Made by a program: the position numbers and the translations under genes
Source: Chitinophagaceae bacterium
GTDB lineage: Bacteria; Bacteroidota; Bacteroidia; Chitinophagales; Chitinophagaceae
Direction of reading: 5' to 3'
Length of the DNA stretch: 64,000 nucleotides
NCBI GenBank assembly: GCA_023957155.1
Contig: JAMLHK010000006.1
Coordinates: 235,751-299,750 of the forward strand
Part shown: positions 9,901 to 18,479 of the stretch, piece by piece
Position numbering within the stretch: the first letter of the stretch is position 1
How the letters are laid out: every line of letters begins with the position of its first letter
The notes under the pieces: model-generated
What the model was told of the DNA's origin: nothing
The model's input: only the letters and a program-made list of their open reading frames with translations
The model's database searches: none

Positions 9901-11752
9901 AACTACCATTGAAACAGATCTTTATGGCAATACTTACCAGTGGCAGCTTGATAAGGGAGACGGCTTTAAAGATATACAGGCAGACGATACCAGTTACACC
10001 GGTATAAACACACAAGTCCTGTATTTTTACAGAGTGCCGGTAACGGCCATTGGATATAAACTTAGGTGTAAGGTTGACGGAAACTATAGCAGTGTGGTAA
10101 TCATAAAACAGGTAAGGCAAAAAAAGATTCCCCATGTGGAAATAACTGCAGATAAGACGAATATTTGTCATGGCACTATGGTAACCTTTATCGCCGACAC
10201 TTCCGGGATGGGCTATGATGGCTATCTTGAATGGAAATACAATACGAACTCCTTAGCCCTGGAGGATACAATATATCAGCCCAATTACCTTAAGGACGGC
10301 GACCGGGTATGGGCGGTGCTCCATTCCAGTGACCTCTGTAGCGAGGATATACAGCGGGATACCAGCAATATCATTACCATGAGTGTAAAAGGAGATGAAC
10401 CCGGAATAAATATTCATAGGGAGAATCCCGGTGTAATCTGCCCCGGCACCGCCACGACCTTTTATGCAGAAACTTTTTATGCCGGGGATTCGTACACTAT
10501 ACAATGGATGCTTAACGGAACGAACGTTGGAGATAATAAAGATTCGATCGTACTGTACGATTTAAAAGATCTTGACGAGATACAAGCCAGTTTAACTGTT
10601 GCGGCTACATCATGTTCCGGCCCTCAAACTGTATACAGTGGTGCGGGTCGGGTGAGTGTAAGCTCCGTTCGAAATCCGGATGTCGTCATACAGGCTTCAA
10701 AAGCTGAAATATGCCCTGGCGAAACCATTACTTTTACAGCAAAAAACAAAAAATATGATAACAGTGTGTATAAATGGATGATTGATGGCAGTGAAGTAGG
10801 TACAAATAGCGACACATTGATAACTGCCAATGTAAGAGATGGAAGTAATATTAAGGTCATCTATACGGCTGTTAATGAATGCGGAGCTCCGTTAATGTCA
10901 GAAAGTAACACCTTAATCATAAAAGTTAATCCTGTTATAGTGGCATCTGTAACTATTGCGTCTTCTGCAACAGAGGTATGTAAGGGCTCAGATATAATCT
11001 TTACAGCAACTGCCGTTAACGGGGGAACTGCACCCAAATATTCATGGTTGGTTAACAGCGAAAAAACAGGAGCAATCACCAGTGAATATCATACTAATAC
11101 TTTGAACAATGGGGATGAGGTCAGCGTCAGGATGAACAGTAATGCCGTCTGTGCAGACACTGTCGGTGTCATTAGCAATGCTATCAGGATCAGGGTAAAT
11201 GAAATGACTGATCCCACACTGGAGATTTTCGGGGATACCTTAGTGAAATCCGGGGAGTCGGTTATACTCACTGCTACGTTAGCAAATGCTGCGGGGCAGG
11301 GGATGCTTCAGTGGCAGGAGAAAAAAACAGCAGGCGGATGGCACGATATTCCAGGTGCTGTGGGGGCAGAATTAACATACGCGCCTGAAACCTCGGGCGA
11401 CAAAGTGAGGTGCTTTTACAGTACATCAGATATATGCTCGATTGTAAACGAACTGAAAAGTAACGAAATTACATTCGTAATCTCTCCGGTAACTTCGGGT
11501 CGTGAGGCGGGAGCCCGCCTTTATCCCAATCCGGCGACTAATGAATTTGTGTTGGATTCAATTGATCTTTCCGAGGATTTTGTGCGTTTGGAAATTACAG
11601 GTATGAACGGTATAAGTAAGCTTATTACTAAAAATATTAAAGGGCTGACCAAAGTGCAGATACCTGTATATATGTTAAGTAAAGGACGGTATATAGTGGT
11701 TCTGATAAACAGTAACGGGGAGAGAAAAATAATAAGATTTATAAAGCTTTAA
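6968..11752 (+). CDS. Giant T9SS-secreted multi-repeat protein
   Basis: This 1594-residue protein starts at the ATG at 6968, which heads a clear signal peptide (about 1-31, ending in TTYGQ). The TTG at 6950 is a weaker start. From the N-terminus there are Asp-box/YCF48-like blades (TNGGDTY, VDRGKTW, GDGGKTW, PDGGATW, TDGGSFW; about 35-350). Two IPT/TIG domains follow (about 430-610, SFSPSAGGSGTVVRI and SISPTVGPAGTPVTI). About seven FG-GAP/VCBS calcium-type repeats come next (DIDGDGKQDLI, DIDGDGRPDII, DFDLDGRTDIV; about 640-970), then several Ig-like repeats with paired cysteines. The last 80 residues are a type A T9SS sorting domain (RLYPNPATNEFVLDS ... GRYIVVL). It is predicted to be exported through T9SS to the surface or medium, probably as an adhesin or binding scaffold. 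Confidence 0.92.
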   Translation: MNRFITITHYLRLSSIVALFFLAVGPFTTYGQVKKMYVDSLDEERILKISFFSPAEGYVAFDKWIGFTQDSGRTFVRKYVTISNVDFNNYLVNLTFGFILEGVKAFDADNIIVYGHYGFGPSILYSTNGGDTYKLIFHTGFNPQRYYSSVTDMVFPKNGNVGYAVDLDRILKTVDRGKTWSVIKSGVDEFNRLIYVDADNIFAFNTEYNKNKLLNTGDGGKTWQEVPTPAGRLYYASFITPSKGWISIENNDKRSIYYTPDGGATWSLKNNPDINPFIGINIKFVNDSVGFGLNKTGSIFKTTDGGSFWEKLSGDEGYLAAAYSLDELSLWDEKQLWAGGWHGALMLSTNGGGTPVPAANFITDTTGSYATGKVNLVNYSKQGYTYQWYLNSTLISEAFHASYQHDVNRTSDTIALVVSNGMADDTLIRIQNFVVPGVPSLTSFSPSAGGSGTVVRIRGSNLEKTVSVSFGNVPAASFTILSSSEIEAVVGEGATGSIVVKDIYHTATIGKFTYTNLNASPAPIINSISPTVGPAGTPVTITGTSFNPTPGNNIVYFGAVRAKVTAASSTQITCIVPAGTSFAPITLLNTGTHLSGASTTPFLLTFPKGGNFTLNSFTQKMTFQPENGAFSFSDVSAVDVDIDGKPDIISNQNLSKNSIVAYRNTSTPGNFSFEEKKVITNTYASRFTFNDIDGDGKQDLIVAGNTSYVIFSRNNSSPGNVVFDPAISLPLATDNRSNTTLAVGDIDGDGRPDIITGDFSGPSISVIRNTSTPGIPSFAAAERFDVSGSSGFIAIGDLNGDNKKEIIICKTENINGIIFSYLENTSTPGKVTFGKLTDIVAPEVSRGEINILDFDNDNQLDVIMGTVVFRNTTVNGVISFAPPVNLGGSKTGVIAANLNGDDKPDLISTGVLIRNMSTPGKIAADPGVQVLSSREATSAVDFDLDGRTDIVNSGSHAITVYGNNFPSELPKTVCEGWTTTIETDLYGNTYQWQLDKGDGFKDIQADDTSYTGINTQVLYFYRVPVTAIGYKLRCKVDGNYSSVVIIKQVRQKKIPHVEITADKTNICHGTMVTFIADTSGMGYDGYLEWKYNTNSLALEDTIYQPNYLKDGDRVWAVLHSSDLCSEDIQRDTSNIITMSVKGDEPGINIHRENPGVICPGTATTFYAETFYAGDSYTIQWMLNGTNVGDNKDSIVLYDLKDLDEIQASLTVAATSCSGPQTVYSGAGRVSVSSVRNPDVVIQASKAEICPGETITFTAKNKKYDNSVYKWMIDGSEVGTNSDTLITANVRDGSNIKVIYTAVNECGAPLMSESNTLIIKVNPVIVASVTIASSATEVCKGSDIIFTATAVNGGTAPKYSWLVNSEKTGAITSEYHTNTLNNGDEVSVRMNSNAVCADTVGVISNAIRIRVNEMTDPTLEIFGDTLVKSGESVILTATLANAAGQGMLQWQEKKTAGGWHDIPGAVGAELTYAPETSGDKVRCFYSTSDICSIVNELKSNEITFVISPVTSGREAGARLYPNPATNEFVLDSIDLSEDFVRLEITGMNGISKLITKNIKGLTKVQIPVYMLSKGRYIVVLINSNGERKIIRFIKL

Positions 11753-12268
11753 CGCCAAACAGTATTTTTTGTCTGATAAAGCCAAGCAAATAAGTGTCTC
11801 CCATGTTGCTTTCTTCTAGGGTGATTCCTTATCGGGGTTTACATTCTGATTGTAGTTTATAACCTCCATCCATGCGCTGCTTTTGAGATTGCCGAGGCAT
11901 CGTAGGTGTACAGGTAGCTGTGAGCTTTCGGCTATCGGTTTTGGCTATAGGGCATAAGGTGTAGGGTGGGGAAGTGGATGTACGTGTTGTGCTATTCGCC
12001 GGGGTCTCGCTCTCACGCTTCTTACCATACGGCGAAGACCTCGCCGGGACAGAAAGGTGTATAGTATTAACAGGACTGTTCATCCCCGCTTCGAAAACAG
12101 GCGTTTTTGTCCTGGGGTATTACTCCGGGAGTTCCTGTTTTGCTTGCCGGGAAGGGAAAAACAGGCCGGCAGGTAGGGGGTGGGTGAAATTTTTTATGCA
12201 GGGTCATGTTATTTGAAGAAATGAACTTACATTTATCCATCTTAAAAAAACGTTTCAACGCTTCTACA
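11753..12268 (+). other. Gene-free GC-richer gap
   Basis: This is about 500 bp between the T9SS protein and the ThuA lipoprotein. Short ORFs on both strands have no protein-like composition. The stretch at about 11910-11960 (GCTGTGAGCTTTCGGCTATC) resembles phrases in two other intergenic gaps of this window (26620 and 59075-59100). The part at 11990-12190 is GC-richer than its surroundings. Nothing here supports a gene, and the promoter of the downstream gene is presumably included. Confidence 0.4.
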
Positions 12269-15200
12269 ATGAAGAAAAATTTCCCGCTTCTCTTATGTTG
12301 CTTTATACTCTTTCTCTTTTCAGCCTGTAACAAACGCAGTGGTAAGCCTAAAATACTGGTCTTTACTAAAACGGCAGGTTTTCATCACCAGTCTATACCA
12401 GCTGGTGTTGCCGCGGTTCAGAAGTTAGGTGTAGAGAATGGTTTTGATGTGGATACCACATCTGATGCCGGTATGTTTTCGGATGATATCCTGAAAGCAT
12501 ACTCCGCGCTTGTTTTTTTGAATACCACTGGTCCCTTGTTAAATACCACCCAGCGTATTGCTCTTGAGAGGTATATGCAGGCCGGGGGCGGTTTTGTGGG
12601 CATACATGCAGCTGCTGATGCTGAATATGACTGGGGTTGGTATGTTCGCATGATCGGGGCCAATTTTGAAAGCCATCCCCGCCAGCAGGAAGCCCGGTTA
12701 ATAGTAAAAGATAAAAACCATGCATCAACAAAGCATCTGCCGGAAGTATGGACGAGGAAAGATGAGTGGTATAATTTTAAGAAGCTGAATAAAGATGTAC
12801 ACGTACTGCTCACGATTGATGAAAAAAGTTATGAAGGGGGAAAGAACGGAGATGATCATCCCATGGCCTGGTACCAGGAATTTGATGGCGGAAGGGTTTT
12901 CTATACCGAACTCGGACATACGGATGAATCATATAGCGAACCGCTCTATTTAGATCATATCCTGGGTGGTATCCTGTATGCCATAGGCGGAAATGAAAAA
13001 TTAGATTACAGCGAGGTGGTATCCCAGTATCCGCCTGATGAAGACCGCTTTACCAAAACACCGCTGATCCAGGGTACATTTTTTGAACCTACGGAAATGA
13101 CTATCCTTCCCAATTTTGATATCCTGATCACACAACGCCGTGGTGAGATCATGCTATATAAAAATGAAACCGGGCAGTTAAAGCAGGTTGGATTTTTAAA
13201 TGCGTATTTCAAGACGAACACTGCTGCAAATGCAGAAGAAGGTGTATTGGGGATCTGTAAAGACCCCGGCTTCAGTAAAAATCGCTGGGTATATATTTTT
13301 TACAGTCCGGCAGATACTTCGGTAAACCGGCTGTCGCGGTTTAAGTTTGAGAATGATACGATTGATAATAAAACGGAACAGGTAATCCTGGAGTTCTATT
13401 CGCAGAGAGAAATATGTTGTCATACCGGGGGATCCATTGCATTTGGACCGGATGGATTGCTGTATGTTTCAACAGGGGATAATTCTACTCCTTTTAATGA
13501 ACCCGGATACTCCTATACCAATAAGGGATTTGCCCCGCAGGATGATCGTCCGGGGCATGAGCAGTATGATGCCAGGAGAAGCTCGGGTAACAGCAATGAT
13601 CTCAGAGGAAAGATTCTCCGGATAAAAGTGAAGGAGGATGGTTCTTATGAAATTCCCGGGGGCAACCTGTTTCCCCCTGGAACAGAAAAAACCAGGCCGG
13701 AGATATATGTAATGGGCAACCGTAATCCTTATCGTATATCGGTTGACCAGAAAAACAGCTTCCTGTATTGGGGAGAAGTAGGTCCGGATGCCAGGGAGGA
13801 TAGTATCGGGGTGAGAGGCCCGCGCGGATATGATGAGCTGAACCAGGCCCGTAAAGCCGGCTTTTTCGGGTGGCCGTTATTTGTGGGGAAAAACTACCCA
13901 TATAACCGGTATGATTATACTACCGGTACATCCGGACCGGAGTATGATCCTGAAAAACCATCAAATGAGTCCCGTAATAATACCGGGTTGACTGTGTTGC
14001 CTCCCGTAGCGCCAGCTTTTATCTGGTATCCCTATGCTGCATCACCCGATTTCCCGCAGGTAGGAACCGGGGGGCGTAATGCCATGGCGGGACCGGTATA
14101 TTATACGGATATGTGGCCTGCTAAAACCCGGCTGCCTGATTATTACAATGGTAAATTGTTTATCTATGACTGGATAAGAGGATGGATAAAAGCCGTAACC
14201 ATGCTTCCGAATGGTGATTTTGACAAAATGGAACCCTTCATGGAGCATACAAAATGGCATAATGCCATTGACATGGAAGTGGGGCCGGACGGAAAATTGT
14301 ACGTGCTCGAATATGGAAGCGGATGGTTTGCAAAAAATGAAGACGCAGGACTGAGCCGTATTGATTATAACGCAGGAAACCGCCCGCCTAAAGTTTCGGC
14401 TATCCGTGTGGATAAAACTTCGGGTACGCTTCCCCTTACAATAAAAGCAGCGGTTGATGCAACTGACCCGGAAAATGATGCTATGACTTATTCCTGGACA
14501 ACTGGTAACGGACAAACAAAAGAAACCACGACTCCCGAAGCGGAACTGGTGTTTGATAAACCGGGAGATTATGCCATATCGGTAGAGGTGAAAGATAAGA
14601 AAGGAGCTGCTTCAAAAAGTAATGTTGCGAATGTATATGCCGGTAATACTGCCCCGGAGGTACTGGTGCAGGTTAACGGCAACCAGTCTTTTTATTTTCC
14701 GGGGAAAGCAGTGTCCTATACGGTTTCCGTAACAGACAAGGAAGACGGAGTGAGTATTGAGAAAGAGAACCTCTATATTACTGCTGATTTCCTGGAGGGT
14801 TCAGATAAGGCCGGAATGCCCCAGGGACACCAGGAAGCGACTGTTTCGGTGAGTGGGAAAAGCATCATGCTTACGCTGGATTGCCAGACCTGTCATAAAA
14901 CTGATGGAAAATCCATCGGGCCTTCTTTTACCGAAGTCGCTAAGCGGTATTATAAAAACGGGGATGCGCTACCCTATCTGACGGATAAAATTATTAAAGG
15001 CGGTGGCGGAGTATGGGGTGAGGTTGCCATGTCGGCTCATCCCGATCTGGATGGAGATGATGCCAAAAAAATTGTGCATTGGATTCTTTCGTTAGCCGAT
15101 CCCGCTTCGAATAAACAATCGTTGCCTGAAAAAGGAGCTATTCCCGTGAAAGCAACAAAAGCAAATGAAGCGTTGTATATTTCCGCCAGCTATACCGACA

Positions 15201-15667
15201 AAGGAGGAGCCGGCATAAAACCGCTTTCCGGTAATGATGCTTATGTGTTGCTAAGCAGTAAGCTGACTTTTGGAGGAATTACAGAAATGGAAGGATACAG
15301 TACCACTAATGTGGGAGGCGTTCGATTTATGATCGTCCCTGCCGGTCGCCAGGGCTGGTTTGGTATAGATAGCGTGGATCTTGAAGGAGTGAACGGCGCC
15401 GAACTGCTGGCGCGCTGGCAGGAGGATAAGGATGCGCCTAAGGACGGATATACATTTGAATTGAGGCTGGGTACACCGGATGGTCAAAAACTGGGCGAAG
15501 CGGTGCTTAATGGCACTTCGGTTAAGGATAAGCAGCAGATCGTGAAGTTTAATTTTGATGTGATCACTACGAAAGGGAAGCAGCGCCTTTTCATTGTAAG
15601 CACACCTAAAAATCAAAATGACGGCAGCCGGGTAGGATTGGGGATGATTGAACTTACCGCGAAGTAG
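12269..15667 (+). CDS. ThuA / sorbosone dehydrogenase / PKD / cytochrome c lipoprotein
   Basis: This 1132-residue protein is read from the ATG at 12269, where MKKNFPLLLCCFILFLFSAC gives a lipoprotein signal with its lipobox cysteine. Domains in order: ThuA (about 30-250, ILVFTKTAGFHHQSIPAGV and GGGFVGIHAAAD); a glucose/sorbosone dehydrogenase beta-propeller (about 270-695, ending GPDGKLYVLEYGSGWF); a PKD domain (about 705-790); a class I cytochrome c with CQTCH at 872-876 and a likely axial Met in WGEVAMSAHP; and a C-terminal carbohydrate-binding-like beta domain (about 985-1130, GVRFMIVPAGRQGWFGIDSV). It is probably a periplasmic or outer-membrane sugar oxidase that passes electrons to its own heme. 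No operon partner is close. Confidence 0.92.
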   Translation: MKKNFPLLLCCFILFLFSACNKRSGKPKILVFTKTAGFHHQSIPAGVAAVQKLGVENGFDVDTTSDAGMFSDDILKAYSALVFLNTTGPLLNTTQRIALERYMQAGGGFVGIHAAADAEYDWGWYVRMIGANFESHPRQQEARLIVKDKNHASTKHLPEVWTRKDEWYNFKKLNKDVHVLLTIDEKSYEGGKNGDDHPMAWYQEFDGGRVFYTELGHTDESYSEPLYLDHILGGILYAIGGNEKLDYSEVVSQYPPDEDRFTKTPLIQGTFFEPTEMTILPNFDILITQRRGEIMLYKNETGQLKQVGFLNAYFKTNTAANAEEGVLGICKDPGFSKNRWVYIFYSPADTSVNRLSRFKFENDTIDNKTEQVILEFYSQREICCHTGGSIAFGPDGLLYVSTGDNSTPFNEPGYSYTNKGFAPQDDRPGHEQYDARRSSGNSNDLRGKILRIKVKEDGSYEIPGGNLFPPGTEKTRPEIYVMGNRNPYRISVDQKNSFLYWGEVGPDAREDSIGVRGPRGYDELNQARKAGFFGWPLFVGKNYPYNRYDYTTGTSGPEYDPEKPSNESRNNTGLTVLPPVAPAFIWYPYAASPDFPQVGTGGRNAMAGPVYYTDMWPAKTRLPDYYNGKLFIYDWIRGWIKAVTMLPNGDFDKMEPFMEHTKWHNAIDMEVGPDGKLYVLEYGSGWFAKNEDAGLSRIDYNAGNRPPKVSAIRVDKTSGTLPLTIKAAVDATDPENDAMTYSWTTGNGQTKETTTPEAELVFDKPGDYAISVEVKDKKGAASKSNVANVYAGNTAPEVLVQVNGNQSFYFPGKAVSYTVSVTDKEDGVSIEKENLYITADFLEGSDKAGMPQGHQEATVSVSGKSIMLTLDCQTCHKTDGKSIGPSFTEVAKRYYKNGDALPYLTDKIIKGGGGVWGEVAMSAHPDLDGDDAKKIVHWILSLADPASNKQSLPEKGAIPVKATKANEALYISASYTDKGGAGIKPLSGNDAYVLLSSKLTFGGITEMEGYSTTNVGGVRFMIVPAGRQGWFGIDSVDLEGVNGAELLARWQEDKDAPKDGYTFELRLGTPDGQKLGEAVLNGTSVKDKQQIVKFNFDVITTKGKQRLFIVSTPKNQNDGSRVGLGMIELTAK

Positions 15668-15721
15668 GTGGTGTTGCACCGGCAGCTGCGTGTAAAAATA
15701 TATAGTTGTATAAAGGACGCT

Positions 15722-16114
15722 TCATGATATCCGTGAAGCGTCCTTTCTTCTTTCACTGACCAGATTGATGAGCAGCACGGCGATCAGGATAACCAGACCG
15801 AAAAATTCTCTCGTGTCTTCTATCCAGGGGGTTTCGGCTTTCATGGTTGCGGCAATATTGGCCGCGTCATGCCGGGTTAGCCATTCCCAAACCCCGTCTT
15901 TTTCAAAAAACAGGATAATGGCATAAACGGCGTATCCCGCTATTCCCAGCCATGAGGCTAAGGGATAATGTTTTCCCCGGAATGCCAGCCAGCATAAAGC
16001 CGCACCATACAGGTATATAGGTATCCATAACCAGGGATCCGGATCATTGTATTGTAACCCGGCGGAAATGATAAATAAGAGGCAAAAAATAATGTTGAAT
16101 ATTTTCATAAGCAC
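15722..16114 (-). CDS. Transmembrane family 220 protein
   Basis: This 130-residue membrane protein has four hydrophobic helices (about 4-20, 30-46, 53-70 and 105-122). The signature near the start is SAGLQYNDPDPWLWIPIYLYG, and a second polar stretch (FEKDGVWEWLTRHDAANIA) lies before the last helix. The QYNDPDP motif is typical of the TMEM220 family, whose biochemical role is unknown. The start could be Met1 or Met3. It is convergent with the large ThuA lipoprotein, which ends 54 bp away. Confidence 0.85.
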   Translation of the reverse strand: MLMKIFNIIFCLLFIISAGLQYNDPDPWLWIPIYLYGAALCWLAFRGKHYPLASWLGIAGYAVYAIILFFEKDGVWEWLTRHDAANIAATMKAETPWIEDTREFFGLVILIAVLLINLVSERRKDASRIS

Positions 16115-16167
16115 AATTTATAAAACAACTTTCATTTTTCCCCTGTAAAGCGTGAGAAGGCAGCTTG

Positions 16168-16201
16168 TTTTCATAAAAAAAGACCTTTATTGCTAAAGGT
16201 C
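16168..16201 (-). terminator. Intrinsic terminator, minus strand
   Basis: Read on the minus strand, GGACCTTTAGCAATAAAGGTC folds into a 9 bp stem (16181-16201) and is followed directly by seven Ts. It lies 120 bp past the stop of the ATP-grasp-like gene at 16324, so it ends that transcript or a separate short RNA (see findings). Confidence 0.7.
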
Positions 16202-16323
16202 CTTATAGATATAAATAGCCCCAAAACGAACTGAATGGTTCCCTGGACGAGGGATCGGTTCTGATTGGTTATCAAAGCTACGACCTTAGTACATGCAGCT
16301 ATGTTACGAAACGTTAAATAAGG

Positions 16324-17517
16324 TTAATAAGTTTCAAAAAAGCAGACAGAGCCACCTACCCAGGTTTTGTTCTGGTTATAGCGTACACCGATCATCTTTC
16401 CCTTGCTCAGTCTTGCCAGGTTAATTGCCGCATGAGGACGGCTGTCACCATCGGGCCATACATACATGAGCCTTATTTCTGCTTTTGCGGGAACATCCGG
16501 CGTAGGGATAATATCTGCATATTGTACTTTGTGCTGCAATATCCAGTTTTCAGGGTCTTTTATCTTATCCAGGTCAGGCGGTTCTATGTCTATTATTACG
16601 CCTTGTCCCGCAAAAGAAAACAAAGGCTTCAGCACATAGTTTTCCAGGTCGCGGGGTATTTGTTTCACCTCATTCAGGAAGTAGGTTTTGGGTACAAAGG
16701 GATGATGTATAAAAGGCAGGGTAAATTTACTGATACGATAAAACCAGTTGGGATGCGGAATCCATTCCACATCCCATGCTGCAGTAATATCAATTGCGTT
16801 TTTCAGGTCTTGCTGTGATTTCAGGTCGTCAAAAATGACCCTGTTGTATATTCTTTTAATTGCGGTCTTTTTGCCGTTGTTCAGGTAGAATAAATTTTTT
16901 CCCTCGGCAATCAGTTGGGACAGGCATACAGGCTGGATACCGGTATAGTCCCGGGTACAATAGAAATCAATTTTTGTTTTTTGTTCATCAGGTTTAATTT
17001 CAAGCAGTACCACATTTTCCGGAGGATAACCGCCTAACAACAGTTTTTTAAGCATGTCTAAATAGCTCGACTGATCATATCCATTCAGGTAGTGGCTGTA
17101 ATTTTCGGGGATGTTGAAATGCTTTTTAAAGAGTTCCGGGTAATACGCCTGGAAACCGAAGAGTGTAGGGAAGCCCTGCATCTCAATCAGCCGGGGTTCG
17201 GGTTCCCCGTTTTCATTAAGGCAAACCCCGAAATCGAAAGCGATCATCTGGCTGTGCGCTGTTTCGCCGGGTACATTTTCGTTTTGGGGTATAGCTCTTT
17301 GCGTAATATTTTTAAAATCAGGGTGGGTAATCAGATATATGATACTTTCGCAGGCATCCAGCATTTTTTGGGTAAAGGCTTTATCTGCGAATACCGGCGT
17401 TTCGGCTATATTAAAGGCAAGGGCGCCGGGATAGTCCCGGTTGACGTCTTCTAAAAAAGCCTGATACCGGATTGCTGTAAACGCTTCGTTGAATGTTTTT
17501 CGTAAATAAGGTACCAT
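16324..17517 (-). CDS. ATP-grasp-like conserved protein
   Basis: This 397-residue soluble protein is of a kind seen in Bacteroidota next to a glutamine amidotransferase. The features point to an ATP-grasp fold: FGVCLNENGEPEPRLIEMQGFP in the first half, then ENYVLKPLFSFAGQGVIIDI (about 310-329), where a lysine precedes a glycine-rich loop. ENWILQHKVQYADII and AEIRLMYVWPDG supply the late acidic residues. The ending GVRYNQNKTWVGGSVCFFE resembles the Mg/Asn region of ATP-grasp ligases. It lies 36 bp downstream of the amidotransferase gene on the same strand. A ligase that uses ammonia from that partner is an attractive inference, but the substrate is unknown. Confidence 0.6.
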   Translation of the reverse strand: MVPYLRKTFNEAFTAIRYQAFLEDVNRDYPGALAFNIAETPVFADKAFTQKMLDACESIIYLITHPDFKNITQRAIPQNENVPGETAHSQMIAFDFGVCLNENGEPEPRLIEMQGFPTLFGFQAYYPELFKKHFNIPENYSHYLNGYDQSSYLDMLKKLLLGGYPPENVVLLEIKPDEQKTKIDFYCTRDYTGIQPVCLSQLIAEGKNLFYLNNGKKTAIKRIYNRVIFDDLKSQQDLKNAIDITAAWDVEWIPHPNWFYRISKFTLPFIHHPFVPKTYFLNEVKQIPRDLENYVLKPLFSFAGQGVIIDIEPPDLDKIKDPENWILQHKVQYADIIPTPDVPAKAEIRLMYVWPDGDSRPHAAINLARLSKGKMIGVRYNQNKTWVGGSVCFFETY

Positions 17518-17553
17518 CGCTGAAAAGTTTTCAGGGAAGGTAAATATAATATA

Positions 17554-18399
17554 TCACACTTCTTCTGTCTGTAAGTGCTCTGCCGCCTGGTTAAGAAAAT
17601 TAGGAAGCACATGAGAATAGGTCCATAAAATTTTATCGGGGTCGTTCAGTTGTTCAATCATTGATTCCCATTTGGCTTGTCCGTGGGCGGCTATTACGCT
17701 GTTTTTCTTTTCTTCCAACTGGAGGTACATGCTCATGCCTATGGCATCGGCCTCCGGGTGAAACTGGGTGCCGATCATGAAGCGGTTAAAGCGAATAGCC
17801 ATAATGGCTCTTTCTAATGGAACGTGCGGTCTTTCTTTTTCTATGCAAAGTACAGAGGCGCCCATTTTTTTTATCCGGCCGTAATAGGGAGAGATTACCT
17901 GGTAATCGCGACTGTCAACAGCATAGAAGGGATCATTCAGCCCCTCAAAAATGGATTCGTCTTTTCCCTCATTCAACAAATGGACAGGGAATACGCCGAA
18001 TGCCGTTGATCTGCGTTTGCTCACTTCTGCCAGCCGGTAATGGCGGCATAATAACTGGAACGAATGGCAAATGAAAAAAGCATATTTCTTTTGCAGGTTA
18101 GCGGGGTTGCCGTTCCAGGCCTCTACCTGGTTCAGCCATTGAAAAAAGTGGTGTTCCCATTCGCTGCCTTTACTTTCGAGCGGACTTCCGGGACCACCGC
18201 TGGAAATATAGATGTCGTAGCTGATGTCGGGTACTTCCAGCTTTTGGCGTACGTCAAATTCATGGTATTCGATATCAAGGAAATTGGCTTCGCCATATTG
18301 ATCCAGAATTTCCCTGATACATCGCATGCCCTGGTTAGCTACCCCTTCATACAGGTCGAGTATGGCTACCCTGACGGGCTTCTTTTCCGCAAACTTCAT
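17554..18399 (-). CDS. Type 1 glutamine amidotransferase
   Basis: This 281-residue class I glutamine amidotransferase has an intact triad: Cys111 in FFICHSFQ (a variant of the usual nucleophile elbow GxCxG), then His214 and Glu216 in IGTQFHPEAD. The oxyanion segment is ISSGGPGSPLES. It resembles the GMP-synthase amidotransferase domain but has no attached synthetase domain. The ATP-grasp-like gene begins 36 bp downstream and is probably in the same operon, which would make this the ammonia donor for that ligase. The N-terminus KPVRVAILDLYEGVANQGM is typical of the stand-alone Bacteroidota form. Confidence 0.85.
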   Translation of the reverse strand: MKFAEKKPVRVAILDLYEGVANQGMRCIREILDQYGEANFLDIEYHEFDVRQKLEVPDISYDIYISSGGPGSPLESKGSEWEHHFFQWLNQVEAWNGNPANLQKKYAFFICHSFQLLCRHYRLAEVSKRRSTAFGVFPVHLLNEGKDESIFEGLNDPFYAVDSRDYQVISPYYGRIKKMGASVLCIEKERPHVPLERAIMAIRFNRFMIGTQFHPEADAIGMSMYLQLEEKKNSVIAAHGQAKWESMIEQLNDPDKILWTYSHVLPNFLNQAAEHLQTEEV

Positions 18400-18479
18400 C
18401 CTGCAAAAATAAGATTTTTTGATTTTTTACCGTCCGGCCCCGTTCCCTGTCATTTAGTTTAGCCTGCTCTTCAGGTTGT

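Noticed and set aside
11829-12083. Minus-strand ORF of 84 codons in the gap before the ThuA lipoprotein
   Set aside because: It is composed of Ser/Thr/Pro/Lys text typical of non-coding translation, and it overlaps other equally poor ORFs.
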